DNA of 64,000 nucleotides from Apus apus (GCF_020740795.1 NC_067283.1:111587706-111651705); one strand, 5' to 3'. Shown: positions 14,901 to 28,659, numbered from the stretch's first letter. Made by a program: numbers and translations. Notes: generated by a model not told the origin, from the sequence alone.

Positions 14901-16335
14901 AGACTGTTGAGATTCAAGAAGAAAAAAAAAAAAAAACTGATTTTGTGAGAAAGACCTATCTGGATAAAATGCAAAACTTTATAACAAACTGAAAGCTCTG
15001 CATTCTATACACAATAAAAATTAATAGACAAACATAATTGTAAGAAGTATTTTTAAAGAGAAGCTTCAATAAATGCCAAACTGGATATTGGCTTGCACAG
15101 AATCTCAGTTGTACATGTAATCCCAGTAATTGCTTCCTTCTAATTAGACTTGTAATAGGAACCCAACCCAGTCTAGATGTTCTCCAGCAACTTGTCTGAG
15201 ATGTCAATGGGACAGATTGCAACAGAAGCTGACACAGGAATGATGGAGCAATGCACGGTGAGCACTAAGTGACCAGTGCAAGGGTTGGTCACATCTTCAG
15301 TTCACGCACAATTTGGAACTCAGGCGTGGATAAATCCCACCTGTCTGACTAAACACCCACACAAACAAAGGCACCAGAGTAAGAAGCGGAATGTTAGAAT
15401 CACAGTCACTTCAAATTTCTAAATAGTCTGAAAGAGCCATCTTTGGAGGCTCATCTCTGACTTGTCTTGAGCAAGTTACACTCTATCGACTGTATTTGTA
15501 TTTGTGATGCTTACATTAAGCAGGTGTTATGAATCCAGGGTTTGGAGGCACATTAAGGAAAGCTGGTCCACAGAGCAGGCATGACAGGCTATGGTAAACA
15601 GGCCGCATGGTACCAATAGCAGACACACAGCTTACTAAATGCTGGTCAGCCTCTGTTGATCTACTTTAGCCCTGTGGGGATTTATTTCTTGGATTTAGAG
15701 ATGTGAGAAATGCCCACCATCTGCTCTTCAACAGAGTATTGGTAAGGCCTAGCAAGGGTGGTGGTGTCAGCTCTTGTGGTACAGTGTTCAAATGCACTTG
15801 TGTCAGGAGAATAAATAAAAAGCATGATTCACATAATTTAGGATTCTGACTACACAGGTCTGTATTCAAGCCTCCTGTAGAGACAGTTCTTGTTCTATTT
15901 GATTACATAAATTAGGGAAACCCATTTCACCTAGAGAAGCAGAGTCAACCCCATGGAACCTGTTCCAAAGCTCAGCAAACTCAAAGACACCCTTTCACAT
16001 GAATTCTGTCATTTCTGGGTCAGTCACTTCCCAGAGATGAAAGACAGAATCCAGAACAACTGGAGTGATAAAATGAGCTGATCTTTATTTCCAGTAATGC
16101 ATCATATTCATCCTTAATGGTGCATAATGACTGTTAACTTACAGGGAAGGTTCACTCTTGATTAGAAGAGAAATTTAGTAGTCATTCTTAGAAGGTATGC
16201 ACTTCATTCTGTTGTGTAAGTCCCCACTATTCAGTAGGATGCCAGTAAATGACCTGGAAGTGACTAAGGAACAACTGCTTGTTGCTTCTCATAACAGCAA
16301 GCATTCAGAGAAATAATCATTCCTCATTATTAAAG
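11965..16335. other. Noncoding stretch between CR1 remnants
   Basis: No gene or clear repeat was recognised apart from an AAAT-type microsatellite at 13,334-13,366 and short homopolymers. Open frames of 60-112 codons in this interval lack recognisable motifs or splice context. Confidence 0.55.
13334..13366. repeat. Imperfect (AAAT)n microsatellite
   Basis: About eight AAAT/AAAC units with two interruptions (AAGT, AAAC). Confidence 0.85.
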
Positions 16336-16685
16336 CAACAGAAGGAAGAACTTTTTCACATTGCACATAACTAAATTTGAGGAACTCATTGCCAGAGGAT
16401 GTTTGGGTGGTATAGAAGTATTAAAACAAATTAAAGGCAGATATATGCATCAAATACTTCATCAAATACTTCTAGACATAGCTGTATGGATGCAATTTCC
16501 AGCTCATGAAGTTCCTAACCAGCAAGGACACTTTTCTGTGAGTTCCTTTCTGAACTTGGCTATTACACTAGGCAACTGCTGTTGGTCACTCTGAAATGCA
16601 AGCTGTTAGGCTAGAGGGAACCTTGGTCTGATGTTCAGGGCTAGCGATGTGATACATTCTTATGTCATTATCTCCACTTAATATT
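16336..16685 (+). mobile_element. Old, diverged CR1-like 3' remnant
   Basis: The segment opens with 'GGAAGAACTTTTTCACA' and 'GAACTCATTGCCAGAGGATGT' and closes with 'GGCTAGAGGGAACCTTGGTCTGA', 'CATTCTTATGT'. These resemble, in order, the 3' coding end and 3' UTR of old amniote CR1 elements of the turtle/crocodile type, whose ends read like 'TTGGTCTGACCCAGTATGGC...TTCTTATG'. It is much more diverged than the other CR1 copies here, with many indels, and runs on the plus strand. The family call comes from remembered consensus phrases. Confidence 0.55.
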
Positions 16686-19600
16686 TTTATTAAGACATCT
16701 TCTCACAAATTCAGGATGCGAGCATAGAATCTGCAAAGATCACCAGGCAGATATGCTTTATGGGCTTTTTCTGAAACATAAAAACAGTTCAGATGCCTAC
16801 ACTCCTGCTGCTCATATAAAACCAGAAAATAACAATGCCATTGCTTTAAGTAAGATTATATGTAATATGTTACTTAAAGAAAATGTAAAACAGAAGTATT
16901 ACATTACAGAAAACACTAAAATACATTTTTCAGGCACAAGCCTGGGCATTGGCTTTTTCCCCAATAAAATATTTTTTTAAAAAAATCTGACATCTTAAAA
17001 TATTTTTTTGGTGGATGATGTGGAAATTTGTGATCATTTCACAGAAAACTAGCTGTTGAAACTGAAAAAACAAGGGTCACTACTTAGGAATTCAGTATTT
17101 TCTAATGGTCACAGAGTACTGAAATATCATGCTTCTCCCTCTTCAAAGGAGTGAAATTAAATGCTGAACCACATTACTTCCACTTTCTCGTTGCCTCAAC
17201 ACAGGCTACACCATGAAGATCTGCTCTGAAAAAAAAGACAAGGGTATTCATGCACCAAAATAATTTGGAGGGGCAGGGCAGCACCTGGAGTCATTATCAA
17301 TGTAGTGATGACTAAGACAGCAAAAACATCCCAGCAAATGGCTACTTCTTCAGGGACCCAGTTCATACTTGAATGAGGCTGGATTCAGAATGTCCTTGTG
17401 CTATTAGTCATGCAATTCACACAGCAATCACTGCCTGAGCAGTCAGATTAGACAAGAAACTGCATGCTTTGCTTGTGCCTCACATACCTGCTTTATGCAG
17501 TCAGTTGAAAAGAAGTGATCACGCTCCCCGTAGTGTCATGACAGCTGGTTTGTTACTGCTACGGAAGTGTAAATGTTCCCTGAGCCTCAGCAAAAGCAGC
17601 AGATGAAGAAGGATGACCATGCCCTGCAGTAGCAATGCAAATACCTGATCATTGCTATCTAAAGCCTGTGTTGTATTTCTGTAACCTCCTTCAAGCATAG
17701 TCCATTGATTAGAGTTCAGGCTCAAGGGCTAGAAGGGAAGGCACTGGTTTCCTTTTTCCACGTCCATCCTTTCTTTCTTCCCAGGAAGAAGGGGCTATTA
17801 AGGGATTAGCTCTCCTCCCAGCCACATGTGAAGGCATTTTCCAGGAACATCCCCCAGCAAAACTCCTGCTACTTCTCCTCTAGCTCCACTGCAGTGAGAG
17901 CTGGAGGCAGACTGGGCCTGCCTGTCTGTCCCTCTCATGACTTGCAGGTGGAAACAGACGGCCAGAGCCATACATAGCCTGGGAGGGAGAGATCTCCTCA
18001 AATGCTGCTAGAAATAAAGGTGGGATAGGGCACCATACCAGAGACCTTAATCAGGTATTTCATTGATAATTAAATCCAGAAACAGGAATATGTGTATGAA
18101 GTGCTGGGATTGGCAAGCAGTCTGTTCTGAGGTATGTCTGATGCTTAGCCACAGGAGATAAGGATGGGAAAAGCTCATTAAAATGCCCTGCCATTGAAAA
18201 CACAGGTGCAAAATGTTAAGATGTCTCCTCTAGGTTGCTACCCAGAGTTAGAAAAAGCATGCCAGTGCCATCACAGGTTCCTGGCTCTAGTGCCACCCTT
18301 AACACATAGCCCTCCTCAGACCCATCATCTTCACCAGTTCTTGCCTTCAGCACCCTCTCATCTGCCCATCCTGCTCAGCAGTTTTCAGGGGGAAGGATTC
18401 AAGTGCAGAACTTGTACAGAGTGTCTGAGATAACAGTTATCCAGACAACCAGGACTTTGAACCAAGATGGGAATGTGACTTTCAATCACATTCTCTTGGC
18501 AAGAGTGGAAAAAAACTGAAAGTAAAACTAGGATAAGGGTGCTATGCTTTAGAGGTTTACTTGCCTTCGGGTACTCAAAGCAGAAAGACTGGATAAGAAG
18601 ATAACATTGCTCAGGTTCTCAGCTCCACAGATGTTTTAGTACAATATATTTACATAAAGCTGGTGAGGTTGCTTTTGTGAGTTTAGACTGTATTCTTGGC
18701 TCTTTTGGGGCTGAACATGGACTTGAAATACATTTAGAAAAATATATATAAGATCCAAATTATCCTGACATGATTGTTGAGCTCTTCAAGCTTACGCACA
18801 GACCTTATCCTTGCTGTTCACTTCTCCAGTTCTTTAGTGGTACATGTCCCTGCATGCCCTCCACTTGTGAAGACAGAACTTCTGCACTACATGTGAAGTA
18901 GCAATGTCACTGAGAAAATGGCTTGTTTTGAGATCAGATGTGAATTTTTAGCTGCAAGTGATATCAAAAGACCTTTGGATCTTACTAACATTCACATTGA
19001 AGAAACATGAAATGTCAGTATAGATTTTTTCTTTTTAGCTGAAAGAACAAATAGCAAAATTGAACCAAGTACCCCACATCTTAACAATACTGAAGGTCAG
19101 TGAAATTATTCCTTAATCTCAGAAAAAAAAAATATCTTCCCATGTGCAAAATGTTAGCAAGTCAGATGAAGAAGGCACATTGGAAGAGTGAAGAAGGGCT
19201 CCAGACACAGTTTTATAACTTTGTACTTTATACCCAAGCATGCTTATTTGAAGTCAAACACGTTGAAAGTGATGCCTAGCTTTAAATCATCTAAAGCAAA
19301 TCCACCTTTAAATCATGTAGGTGTAGGGGTTCATGCTTTAGTTTGCCAAGCCAAGATTTTCTAGGGTTTTTTTTAGTAGCTGCTGAAGTTAAACTCTTAA
19401 AATCATCTTCTTTTGAAGTGATGCTGTGATGCTCTTACCCAACTTGGCTTTCTAATTAGCATGCCTGATTTTAACAGCACTAATCTGATGATGCTTGACA
19501 TGTTTGAAAGTCATGCCATTTAGATGCTTGGGCATGACTTTATGAGCCGGTTACTTGGTAAGAGCTTTTAGAAATGTTGCTTGAAGTTGAGTCTCCACTT

Positions 19601-21774
19601 GTCAGAGAATTGGTCCTGGGTAGCTCCAGATTATTCCTATAGCTCCTAGAGCTTCTTTCTTTTCTTGCTTCTTTGGCTTTTTTCTCCCTTAAATCTAGGA
19701 TTATAATCATTCTTTGTCCCAGCAGAGAGGTTCTCTTCATTATCTGCAAGCAGGAGAGCTCATGAGATTTCTAATGTATTTTCAGTTCAAGAAACTATAC
19801 AGTAAAAGCAAATTTTCCAAATTAATATTAGTATTTCACCCTTTAGCCACCAAAAAGCCTGATCTAAACAGTAAAATATAGAACACATTTAAATAATTAG
19901 GACTGAGTTTTATTTATCCACATTGATTTACCTTACTGTTCCCAAAACCCAGCTTTAACTTCCCTCACATGCATTGGCCTATTTTCTTTCTTCTTATTTT
20001 TCTTTTTTTCTTTTCTTTTTTTCTCCCCACCCCCCCCCCCTTGTGAATACAATACAAGCCTTTGGCACTATTTAAATTTAAAAAATATAATCAGATAGCA
20101 TTAATTATCTTTCACATAACACTGACTATTAAAAAAACTTGGATAAATAATTTAAGATATGATCATGTTAAAATGTCTGCAATTCAATATAAATAGCAGG
20201 TTTTTGCTGTTTAATAGGCTATAATGGCTGCAAGATGTCTGGACTAGAACCAAATGTGTACAGAAATTTTATTTTACATATAAGACAAAAGCCTTTGGAA
20301 AGTACTACACTCACTCTGAGGGAAGCAGAGGGATGATGCTCCTGAGATGTCATTCTTTCTCTGCTCTGCTTCTTTATGCATACCATGGACATACATGGGA
20401 TATATACATACAAGGGATATGTACATTCAAGGGACATGACATCACCTGAATAATTATAGACTTGGTTTATAGCATCCGTATGGCAAATATTTAATTTATT
20501 CAGAAATTGTGATATTATACCGATCTATAAAAATAATTCAAAGCACATCCTCCAATCAGAGGACAGAAAGGAAAGCAGGATTACAACTGGTTTATGATGC
20601 TAACTTGAAACTGAAAATGAAAATATGAGTTATTTAACAAAAGGCTCAATGGGGCTGGATGGCCAGGGCAGCCCCTGGGCATCTCTGTGCATCATTTCAA
20701 CACAGATTCAATCCTACGAGTTATGGTGCTACTCCAGTCTGATTTTGTTGCTCAATATAATACTGAATGCATCATTGCCCTTTAATAAAACACACATTTT
20801 GTGACTTCTGATGGATGTTTTGACAAACATTACAGTCTCTTCAAGTCTGATAGTCTTTTATTATTTATCTAGCTGCCTATCACAGGTACTGCAATACTTT
20901 CTAATAGCTCTTAATGAAGTAAGATGTTTTACGAAATATTTCCAGAAGTGTAGGTTTTTCTTCACATATCTTTTTCTACAAATCGGCTCTTTATTTTGTC
21001 ATGTGTTTTAAGGTGAGAAACTGATTGATCTCCAGTGCTTCTGAAGTCAAACAAATAACACTGTCCCCTTTACTTCTGAATCTATGCATCTGTATTGTTA
21101 GTTTGGTTCTTTGTCTCCAACCCTACATCAGAATTGAAACTTACAGTGGGTTGTGTCCAGAAGCTTCAAAACACAGGAAAGTAGATCAACTTCACCCATG
21201 CCCAAAGCAAGACAGGCAAGTTATCAGGTGAGATAGATTTATAAACTGACTAGATTTCAGATAAAATCATTAAGCCAATGTATTAGATTAACACAGAAGG
21301 AAGTTAATTATACATTGCAAGTGATGTTTTAACCCTTGTGAATATTAAAAACCCAGTAATATAAACCATTTATTTTGCACTCATATAACCTTTTCTTGCT
21401 GTCTGAAGTAAACAGGTTTTCTTTCTCCTATTGTATCAGAATTTTTATAAGTTTTCTTTATTTAGTAAACAAGGAGACAGCAGAGCACTGTACAAGCAGC
21501 TTTGTTCTTTCCATGCAGCATCCCAGACATTAGTAGCCTGCAAAGCAGCACAGAGGTCCTGCTGCTGACCTAACATTCTCATACTAAGACCATTGCCTTG
21601 TTCAGCTCAGACAGCAGGTATCCTTTCCACTTGCACCCATATTGACCACTCATTTTCTCTTGAGGGTCTAAGGGCCAGATTAGTTCTGAATTAACCCTTC
21701 CTCAGGAGATAATAATGGATAAGAGGATAACTTTGTGGTTTGAGAGACATGGGAGGGGTGATATACCTCTAAGT
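16686..21774. other. Noncoding stretch
   Basis: No gene recognised. It contains a pyrimidine-only tract ending in a C11 run (19,985-20,040). Short frames on both strands look like chance. Confidence 0.55.
19985..20040. repeat. Pyrimidine-rich tract ending in poly(C)
   Basis: A nearly uninterrupted C/T stretch of about 55 bp, with TTTTCTTTTC-type units then 11 C. Such tracts are length-variable; no function is apparent. Confidence 0.8.
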
Positions 21775-22150
21775 CCTTCAGGAGTCTGTACTGGGACCAG
21801 TGTTGTTTCGTATCTTCATTAACAATATTGACAGGGGTATTGAGAGCACCATCAGCAAGTTTGCTGATGATTCCAAGCTGGGTGGTGCAGTTGATATGCC
21901 AGAGGGATGGGATACCATCCAGAGGGACTGAGACAAGCTGGAGAAATCGGTTCAGATGAACCTCATGAGGTTCAAAAAGGCCAAGGGTAGGGTCCTGCAC
22001 CTGGGCTGAGGTAATCCGAGATATGAATACAGGCTGGGGTAGGACACACTTGAGAACAGCAATGTGGAAAAAGACCTGGGAGTACTAGGGGACCAAAAGC
22101 TGGACATGAGCCACCAAGGTGCAAATGCAGCCCAGAAGGCCAACTGCAGC
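21775..22150 (+). mobile_element. CR1 LINE fragment, reverse-transcriptase region
   Basis: Plus-strand translation around 21,785-21,990 gives a degraded CR1 reverse-transcriptase stretch, with a GPVLF-like segment, 'FADDSKLGG' (the CR1 form of the RT FxDD active-site motif) and 'KAKGRVLHLG'. In-frame stops interrupt it. Downstream sequence to about 22,150 matches the 'ATGAGCCACCA...GCCCAGAAGGCCAAC' part of CR1. Both ends are truncated and no CR1 3' tail is present. The antisense frames here are shadows. Confidence 0.85.
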
Positions 22151-25100
22151 TGAGCCCTGGAGCCGGGAAGTGCTCTTCCACTTCTCTTAGTAGAGAGACA
22201 GCACAAGCATTAACACTGGCTTTCAAAGGTGGGACTTCTCACTCAGAGGGAATCATGGTAGTAACACATGAAGGTAATATTAACCTGTACTGAAGCCTAG
22301 ACCCTGCAAACCCTAGAATCAATTAATTTGGCTTCATCAGAAGATGAAACTCCCTAGCTGTTCATTCTCAATAAAAGGAAAATTGTACTCCAGATTGGGA
22401 GACTAAGAAGGAAGCCAAGAGATTCTAACTGCTTGAAAAAGTAGCAGGTGACTGTTAACCAGGCAATTATGAATCTGAACATTTTTCTATTGCCGTTGAT
22501 TCAAAAGTTTTGACAGAAAAGGCAGACATCACCTCAGAGTAAGCAATTTCATTATTGCATTGCTCTAATAATTCTAATTTCTGCACACTCTATTTTATTA
22601 CCTTCCCTCTACTCCTTGCATCATGTTGAATTTTTCTAGTTGCAACTCTGTCTTTCTGATTATGTTCCTAGGTTTGCCCCACACATTTTCAGACACTCTG
22701 AAATTACAATTATCAAGATTATTGTTATCAATAATTACTAACAAAACAATAGCAGTAGGCTGAAATTAATAGGCTGTAGAAATAATCTATTTTGAGGAAA
22801 CTGGAAAATTGCCTTTGATGTGATCCTGCCTAAATCAAATTCTAAATATTCAACATAATATCCAGACAGATGGGTTGATAATGTAATGAATGGTGCTGTT
22901 AATTAGACTGATAACAAGAGATTCTACCCATCCTAGCAACTCTTTTAGTTAAGGAAGAAATTATTTTGGACTGAAATGGGTGCTTAGCAGTTCAAAATAA
23001 CCTTGACAGGAGAAGCTCACACTCCTTAAAAGTTTTATCAACAGTCAGTTGATGAAGTTTTATCAACAATTTGGCAACTGTCAGCCTGCTGATATTCAAG
23101 TGATATTCCCAAAACATATCAAAACATAAAGTATATGGCAAAACAAAGACCTGTATATCATAAGCACTGCAAAGTGTGTCTGGGTGCCTCACCTGTCAAG
23201 TAACTCCCAGAACCTCCAGCTCCGTAAATGTAAAATAAAATATATCAGAGGTGAGTGCATTGCCATATGCCACTTGTAAAATATCTTAACGTGCAGCAGG
23301 TGAGACAGAGTCCTGTCCTGGCTTTGCTAAGGTATTTCAGACAAGTCACTTCGTCTTGCTGTACCTTGGGTTCGTCATATTAAAACTGAGTGAATGGTGC
23401 TGATTTCATCATACACTGCTTTGAGAAAGCTAATGGCATTTCCCATTTGCCTTCTCCTACTGTCACAGAAACACTCCTTTTTTAGCCTTCCATGTAGGTC
23501 TGAATACAGCATTGATAAAATAATTTAAACCTGAATTCCTGGGTTCTTGCCAGAAAACAGATAGTTTAGGAAAGACTTAGGCTGGCTTCCTCTTTCAGAA
23601 TGAAGATCTGTGTTAACTTGGGAATGAGATCCTCCAGGTAACTGCTGGGGAAACACACTTCCTTTAATCAAGAAGCTAAGGCTAGAGCAGAAAAGTTTAA
23701 TTACTTAAGTTGTTGGGGTTTTTCACTTCCCACACAGGAGACTTTCACTCAAGGCTAAGTCTGAGACTGCAGTATTAGGGGTGTGTTTGTGGTTATCTCA
23801 TGTAGATCCAAGCCCTTGATACAGCCCAAAAGGGCTGTCCTATGGATACTCTGCCCCTGGCTTGGCACACTCAGTTCTTCCTCCCTTCCATCATTTGCTC
23901 TAGGTGTTTAACATCTTTAAAAAATGTAGGATTTAAGCATTTAAGAGATCTGAAAATTACAGGCAGAACGTCACACGATTATATACGTGTTCTTCACAGT
24001 TGTGGGTAATACAAAATTGTATAAATACATATGCTTAGTTAAGAAAGAAGAACTGTGAAAACATTTAACATAAACTTCTAGAGAAAACAAACAAAAAAAT
24101 CAGAAACTCCCCTAAAGCTATCAGACTGAAGCAAAGCAAAGCAAAGCAAAAAAAAAAAGAAAAAAAAAGTTGAACTGAAAAATAAATATTACTAAAAAAG
24201 AAAAACTTTACAAGATGTGTGAAACTTCATAACTAAAAGGAATATATTAATGTGATATATCTGTTAATTTAAAAATTCAATTAAGACATACACACTAGGC
24301 TGCTGTGTAACTGTCTAATAGAATAATGATGAATTTATGAATATGACAGTTCTGGGTTTATCATCCCAAAATGTACCATGTTTACTTTTAAAGGCACATT
24401 TAAGTTTGAGGTTTTTTCCATGTGTTTTCCCCTTATAGTACAATTCTTGAATTAAGGTTGTGAGCTTTAGCCTACAGGAACATTACTGTTAGTCATATAT
24501 GAAAATACCTACAATATACATCTGATTGAGTTATCTGGGCTGACACCCTATTTCCCTGAGTCTTTTAGCATTTAGCATTTAGCACTAGGTAACCTCACCA
24601 CTTGTCCTGCAGAGAAGGGGCCTCAGGAGCTAGTTTCAATCTCAAGGATCAGCTATCCTTGAGCAAAGCTTTTAAACAGCCTCTATGCTGATGCAAGTGC
24701 TGGAGATTGATTTATACCAGTAGGAATTTCTTATCCACAGTTCAATTATCACTTCATCACCAGTGACTACCTCCTCCTTCACCTATGACACAAACAAGCC
24801 AAAGAAACCACAGAGCCTTTCCTTTTGTAGTCATATCACGCTGCAGGATGATACTGATTCTTCAACTCACCTGTAGCGAGAACAAGCTTATGGGTAACTT
24901 CAGATCATATTGGTTTCATTTTCATGTATTTTGCAAATGGCAGAAAATGTGTCTGTCAGTTTTGTTGAACGAAGTGTAGTAATTTAGAGAAGCAGTTAAT
25001 AATCACGGGATTGCAAGAAATTTTATCAACTGAAAAAATTATCATGTTTTGCCATCTAGATGAGACGCGGAAGTCGTACTTAGCCTTCTAAACATTAAGA

Positions 25101-26323
25101 TAGTTTTTGTTGAAATTAAATGCACAGAGCAGTGTTGTATGAATGTTATTACCACTTTTATGTGTACCATACGTCACTAACTTTTCTGTATGTTTCCCTC
25201 TTACTGGACAACTTACAGACTGAGAAAAAAATCAGCCTTTGTGTCCATGAGACCTGACCACTTTATCAGAGGGATACCCTAGCACATTACCTAAATTGTT
25301 TTCAGAATATCAAAATATGAATAGTACCAAATTTTTTTTTAGGATACACAAAGATCCCTAGCTTTTCTGCAGTTAAGGTGTTATTATTACTTCATCATGT
25401 CATTCTTTGTAATTTCCTGGTCTTTCTGTAGGTCCTCTAAATCTCTTTTTTGCTCATGCATGTTGTGCACCATGGGAAATATTAAAACATAATGTTGACT
25501 TCAGTGTGTAGATGTATATATTTGTGAAAGTATGTATTTGTGAAAGTAGGCTGCATCAAATATGGATGAAGCATGTTTGAAATCAGCTGCAGACTTGGGC
25601 TGATGATGCAGTCTTGGAGGCTTAAAAGCTTATGCCTAATTTTTAAAAAAATTACCCAGGAACAGTATTTCAAAAGTAATGAGAGCTGCAATAAGAAAAG
25701 GGTGTTTTGTGAAGCACTCAAACATGTTAGTTACCTCACATAAATGGAAGTCACAGGGAACTGAACGCTCAGCTGGCTTTCCGATATCAGTAAATGACTG
25801 ACTGAATTTTTAAACACCAAAAATATGTTTGAAAAATCTTTCCATGGAAAGTGAAATTTGAATTAACTGCATTGTATGCCAATTATATTTTGAATTATAC
25901 AGCTGTGTTCACACAATGATCCAAGCCCCTTTCCTTTGCTGTTCTGTAAAGTGCTAACAGGGGTAAGAGAAAAAAACACAAAAACATCTTCATGCAAAAA
26001 GTAAAGGAGAAAAAAAGCTCCATGAGGGCATAATGACTGTTAGGCAGATGCCAGTAATTCTGTCTTATTAACTCCAGTATTTCCAAAGGGTAAGGGTAAG
26101 TGGATTAGGATTTCTTCTTCAACCTAGATCTAACTACTACAGCTTTTTGGTATTATTTTTTTAGACTGTTATTAATGTGCAAGTTATATTTTTGAAAGTT
26201 TGAGCATTTCTTTTGAAATTTCACTTGAAATTTCATTACTATTTTTCCCATTGCACAATTGTTCTTATTTATCTTTTCTGACAGTCCTTGTGCACTCTTT
26301 TTTCATAATGAGGTATGGCACAA
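22151..26323. other. Noncoding stretch
   Basis: No gene recognised. It includes a GCAAA-type microsatellite grading into poly(A) at 24,130-24,168 and a 25-bp near-tandem repeat (AAGTTTTATCAACA units) near 23,030-23,070. Confidence 0.55.
24130..24168. repeat. (GCAAA)n / poly(A) simple repeat
   Basis: Four GCAAA units followed by an A-rich run. Confidence 0.85.
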
Positions 26324-26380
26324 AATAGAATAATTGAGGTTGGAAAAGACGTTTAAGATCATTAAGTCAAGCCATTACAG
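26324..26380 (-). mobile_element. CR1 3'-tail scrap
   Basis: The sequence 'ATAGAATAATTGAGGTTGGAA', then 'AAGACGTTTAAGATCATTAAG', is the antisense of the CR1 3' terminus (TAGAATCATTGAGGTTGGAAAAGACCTTTAAGATCAT type). Only about 55 bp remain. Confidence 0.75.
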
Positions 26381-28450
26381 AGATAGTATAACAGCTGAGG
26401 TTTTTGTTTTCACTTTTGTAGGGACTATTCTTTTTCTTTGAGGCATTTTATACTCTTTTTTAGATCAAATTTTCTTCTGTTATGATAAACAATTTGATGC
26501 AACATAAGTGACATATTTTGGTCCGTAAAGAAACATGCATATTTTACACTTGCAAGTAATTTCCTCTATTGAGTGGGCAAAACGGAAATTCAGAACTGCC
26601 AGGAGCAGTTTTGACTGATGCACACTTTCAGCCCTTCTTGGTTTCTTATCAAGCCTATTATATAGCTTTCGCATGCAGTGATTTCTCAATAAACTAAATA
26701 AAATACCTTTTATCAAACTTATTTTAAGGATACTCCAAAAATAGTCCACTGAACCAAGTCTCTGAAAGTCTGTAGAGGAGTGTGAGAACTACTCATTCTG
26801 AAGTCGTATGTGCCTTATTGTCCGTATTTCCCCTACAAAGGAAGTATAGGACTAACTCTGAAATGCCAGAATGCTGGCCCAGGGACTACTGAATTCGTAA
26901 TATAGATTTTTTACATGTTACTGCAATAATTATGAGATCAGTATGGTATGGAACATTAAAAAACATACAAAGATCATGTGACAAATTCTGCAAAATGAAA
27001 AAAAAAACCAACCAAACAACTCCAAACCAAACACTTGAAAAATATAGATGAAAAAATGTTTTTAAATTGGCGTCTTTGGGAATAATTGATTAAGCAAAAG
27101 TTCTGAAATACGATACTTCGGTTCACAAAAGAATAGGCATGTTTTACCTGCACGCAACAAATACCTTTCTATTCATACTTAATCCAAAAGCAAATTTCAG
27201 ATAATTGAATATTTCCGGGAAAAGGAAAAACCTAAATGCGATCCATTTAATATTGCCTGTCCTGGTTTGCCTCAGTGACTCAAGGCTGGGCATTTTGAGC
27301 TTAGTACCAAAAGCTGAGTGACAGCAGGGACATGCACAACTGGGCAGGCCCAGCCAGTTGCAAGGCAGCAAAGCACCCCTGCTAAGCAGCGTGTAGGCGC
27401 AGCATGCCATGAAGCTGCTTACCCAGCAGGAGCGTAGGACCTCAGCCCAGGAGGTGCTGAGTAACCCCAGAGGTGCTGAGCCCTCTTTTCCCAGCTTGAG
27501 TTCAATTCTTGGAGATTCCCAGCACCCTGGTGGGCTTGGCAAGCTCAGGAGCACACCAGTCATATTGCACTTTTGGAGATGAAGTATGGACTCTCCTCCT
27601 AGGTTAAGTGGCACAGCAGAACCTCACTCTGTCTTTTTCTTGCCTATTATGGGGTGGTTCAGGTGGCCCAAGAATGCAAGGAGGGACTTAAAATGCCTCT
27701 GCTGAAGAATGGAGGGACCTATTGCTGAGCAAAGTGAGAAATCCCCTTGGATTTCTTCATCCCTCATGTATTTGCGTTCTTGCCATGCAAAATGAGGCCA
27801 GAAGTGGGCTGTGCAACACATCCTGCCTTCACTGTTGTTTTGAGCAGCTCTCTAGTTTTTCTGGCACGGAGCATGGGTACATGGCCCTCCCCATGGTGTC
27901 AGAGAGAGCACAACCCTTAGGAAGGGAAAGGTATGGCATGAGGAGGCTTTGCAGTTGGTAGAATATCTGCTTCAGATATTCCTGTGGCCTAATGAATAAA
28001 ACACTACTTTTTTTCCCCCAATTAATATGTTACCTCTTGAATGACAAGCCATTCTTCTCCAAGTGCTGCTCTTCTGTGAACAATGTGCATAGAACTGACT
28101 TCTTCACCCCTGGAAGTAAAAAAATTGGACTTTTTAAATTCAAACTAATCATTTATTAAAGCCCATATTCTTTGCAGTAATATTCATTAATCTCGTCTAT
28201 TATATTTTGTGCAAGGAGAAAACTGGTAATTGCATTCAAAGCTATGATAAGTTACCATTTTAATGATTCCTTATGTTGTGAGTAATTTATAAATCACTCG
28301 GTATCTTTCCAGTGAAGCTTGCCTTCTGTTTTTAAAATGTACCCTTTCGTATCCAACAAAGGGTTTCAGTGCAATAAGAATTAAGGTGTGTCTCTTAGCT
28401 TTTACCTGCAAGCAATAATGATGTTGTCAAGCATTTCAGGTGAGACCAGC
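26381..28450. other. Noncoding stretch upstream of the desmoglein; possible LTR inside
   Basis: No exon recognised. A GC-richer patch at about 27,256-27,960 starts with TGTCCTGGTTTG, which resembles the 5' end of several avian LTRs, and an AATAAA lies at about 27,994. No matching target-site duplication was found, so the LTR call is not made. The 156-codon minus frame at 27,144-27,614 lies in this patch and has no recognisable domain. Confidence 0.4.
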
Positions 28451-28563
28451 CCAGGCTTTTGGGGTGGGGAAAGACACTCGGTTATACAGCATCTTCAGTG
28501 CTTCCCTCAGAGGGAGGCAGAGACACCTTGAAGGGCTGAGTATACGGACATCTACTGAGTGTC

Positions 28564-28659
28564 TTTTTAAACAGACACCAGAGTTGGGTGGGGGGAGGGG
28601 AAAAGGAACAGGCTTGTAACCATAACTCAGTTGGACTTGTATCCGAGAAGGCAGATGCT
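28564..28659 (+). promoter_or_regulatory. DSG4: Candidate core promoter and 5' UTR of the desmoglein
   Basis: A TATA-like TTTTTAAA lies at 28,564-28,571, followed by a G-rich box (28,583-28,600, of the kind bound by Sp1/KLF factors), then about 60 bp to the start codon. A start site near 28,590-28,600 would leave a short 5' UTR. This rests on position and motif only. An out-of-frame ATG at 28,655 lies 5 nt before the main start and in a weaker Kozak context. Confidence 0.3.

Noticed and set aside
27144..27614. 156-codon minus-strand frame upstream of exon 1
   Set aside because: Longest frame in the noncoding left part, but it falls in a GC-richer patch and its translation has no recognisable domain or repeat pattern.
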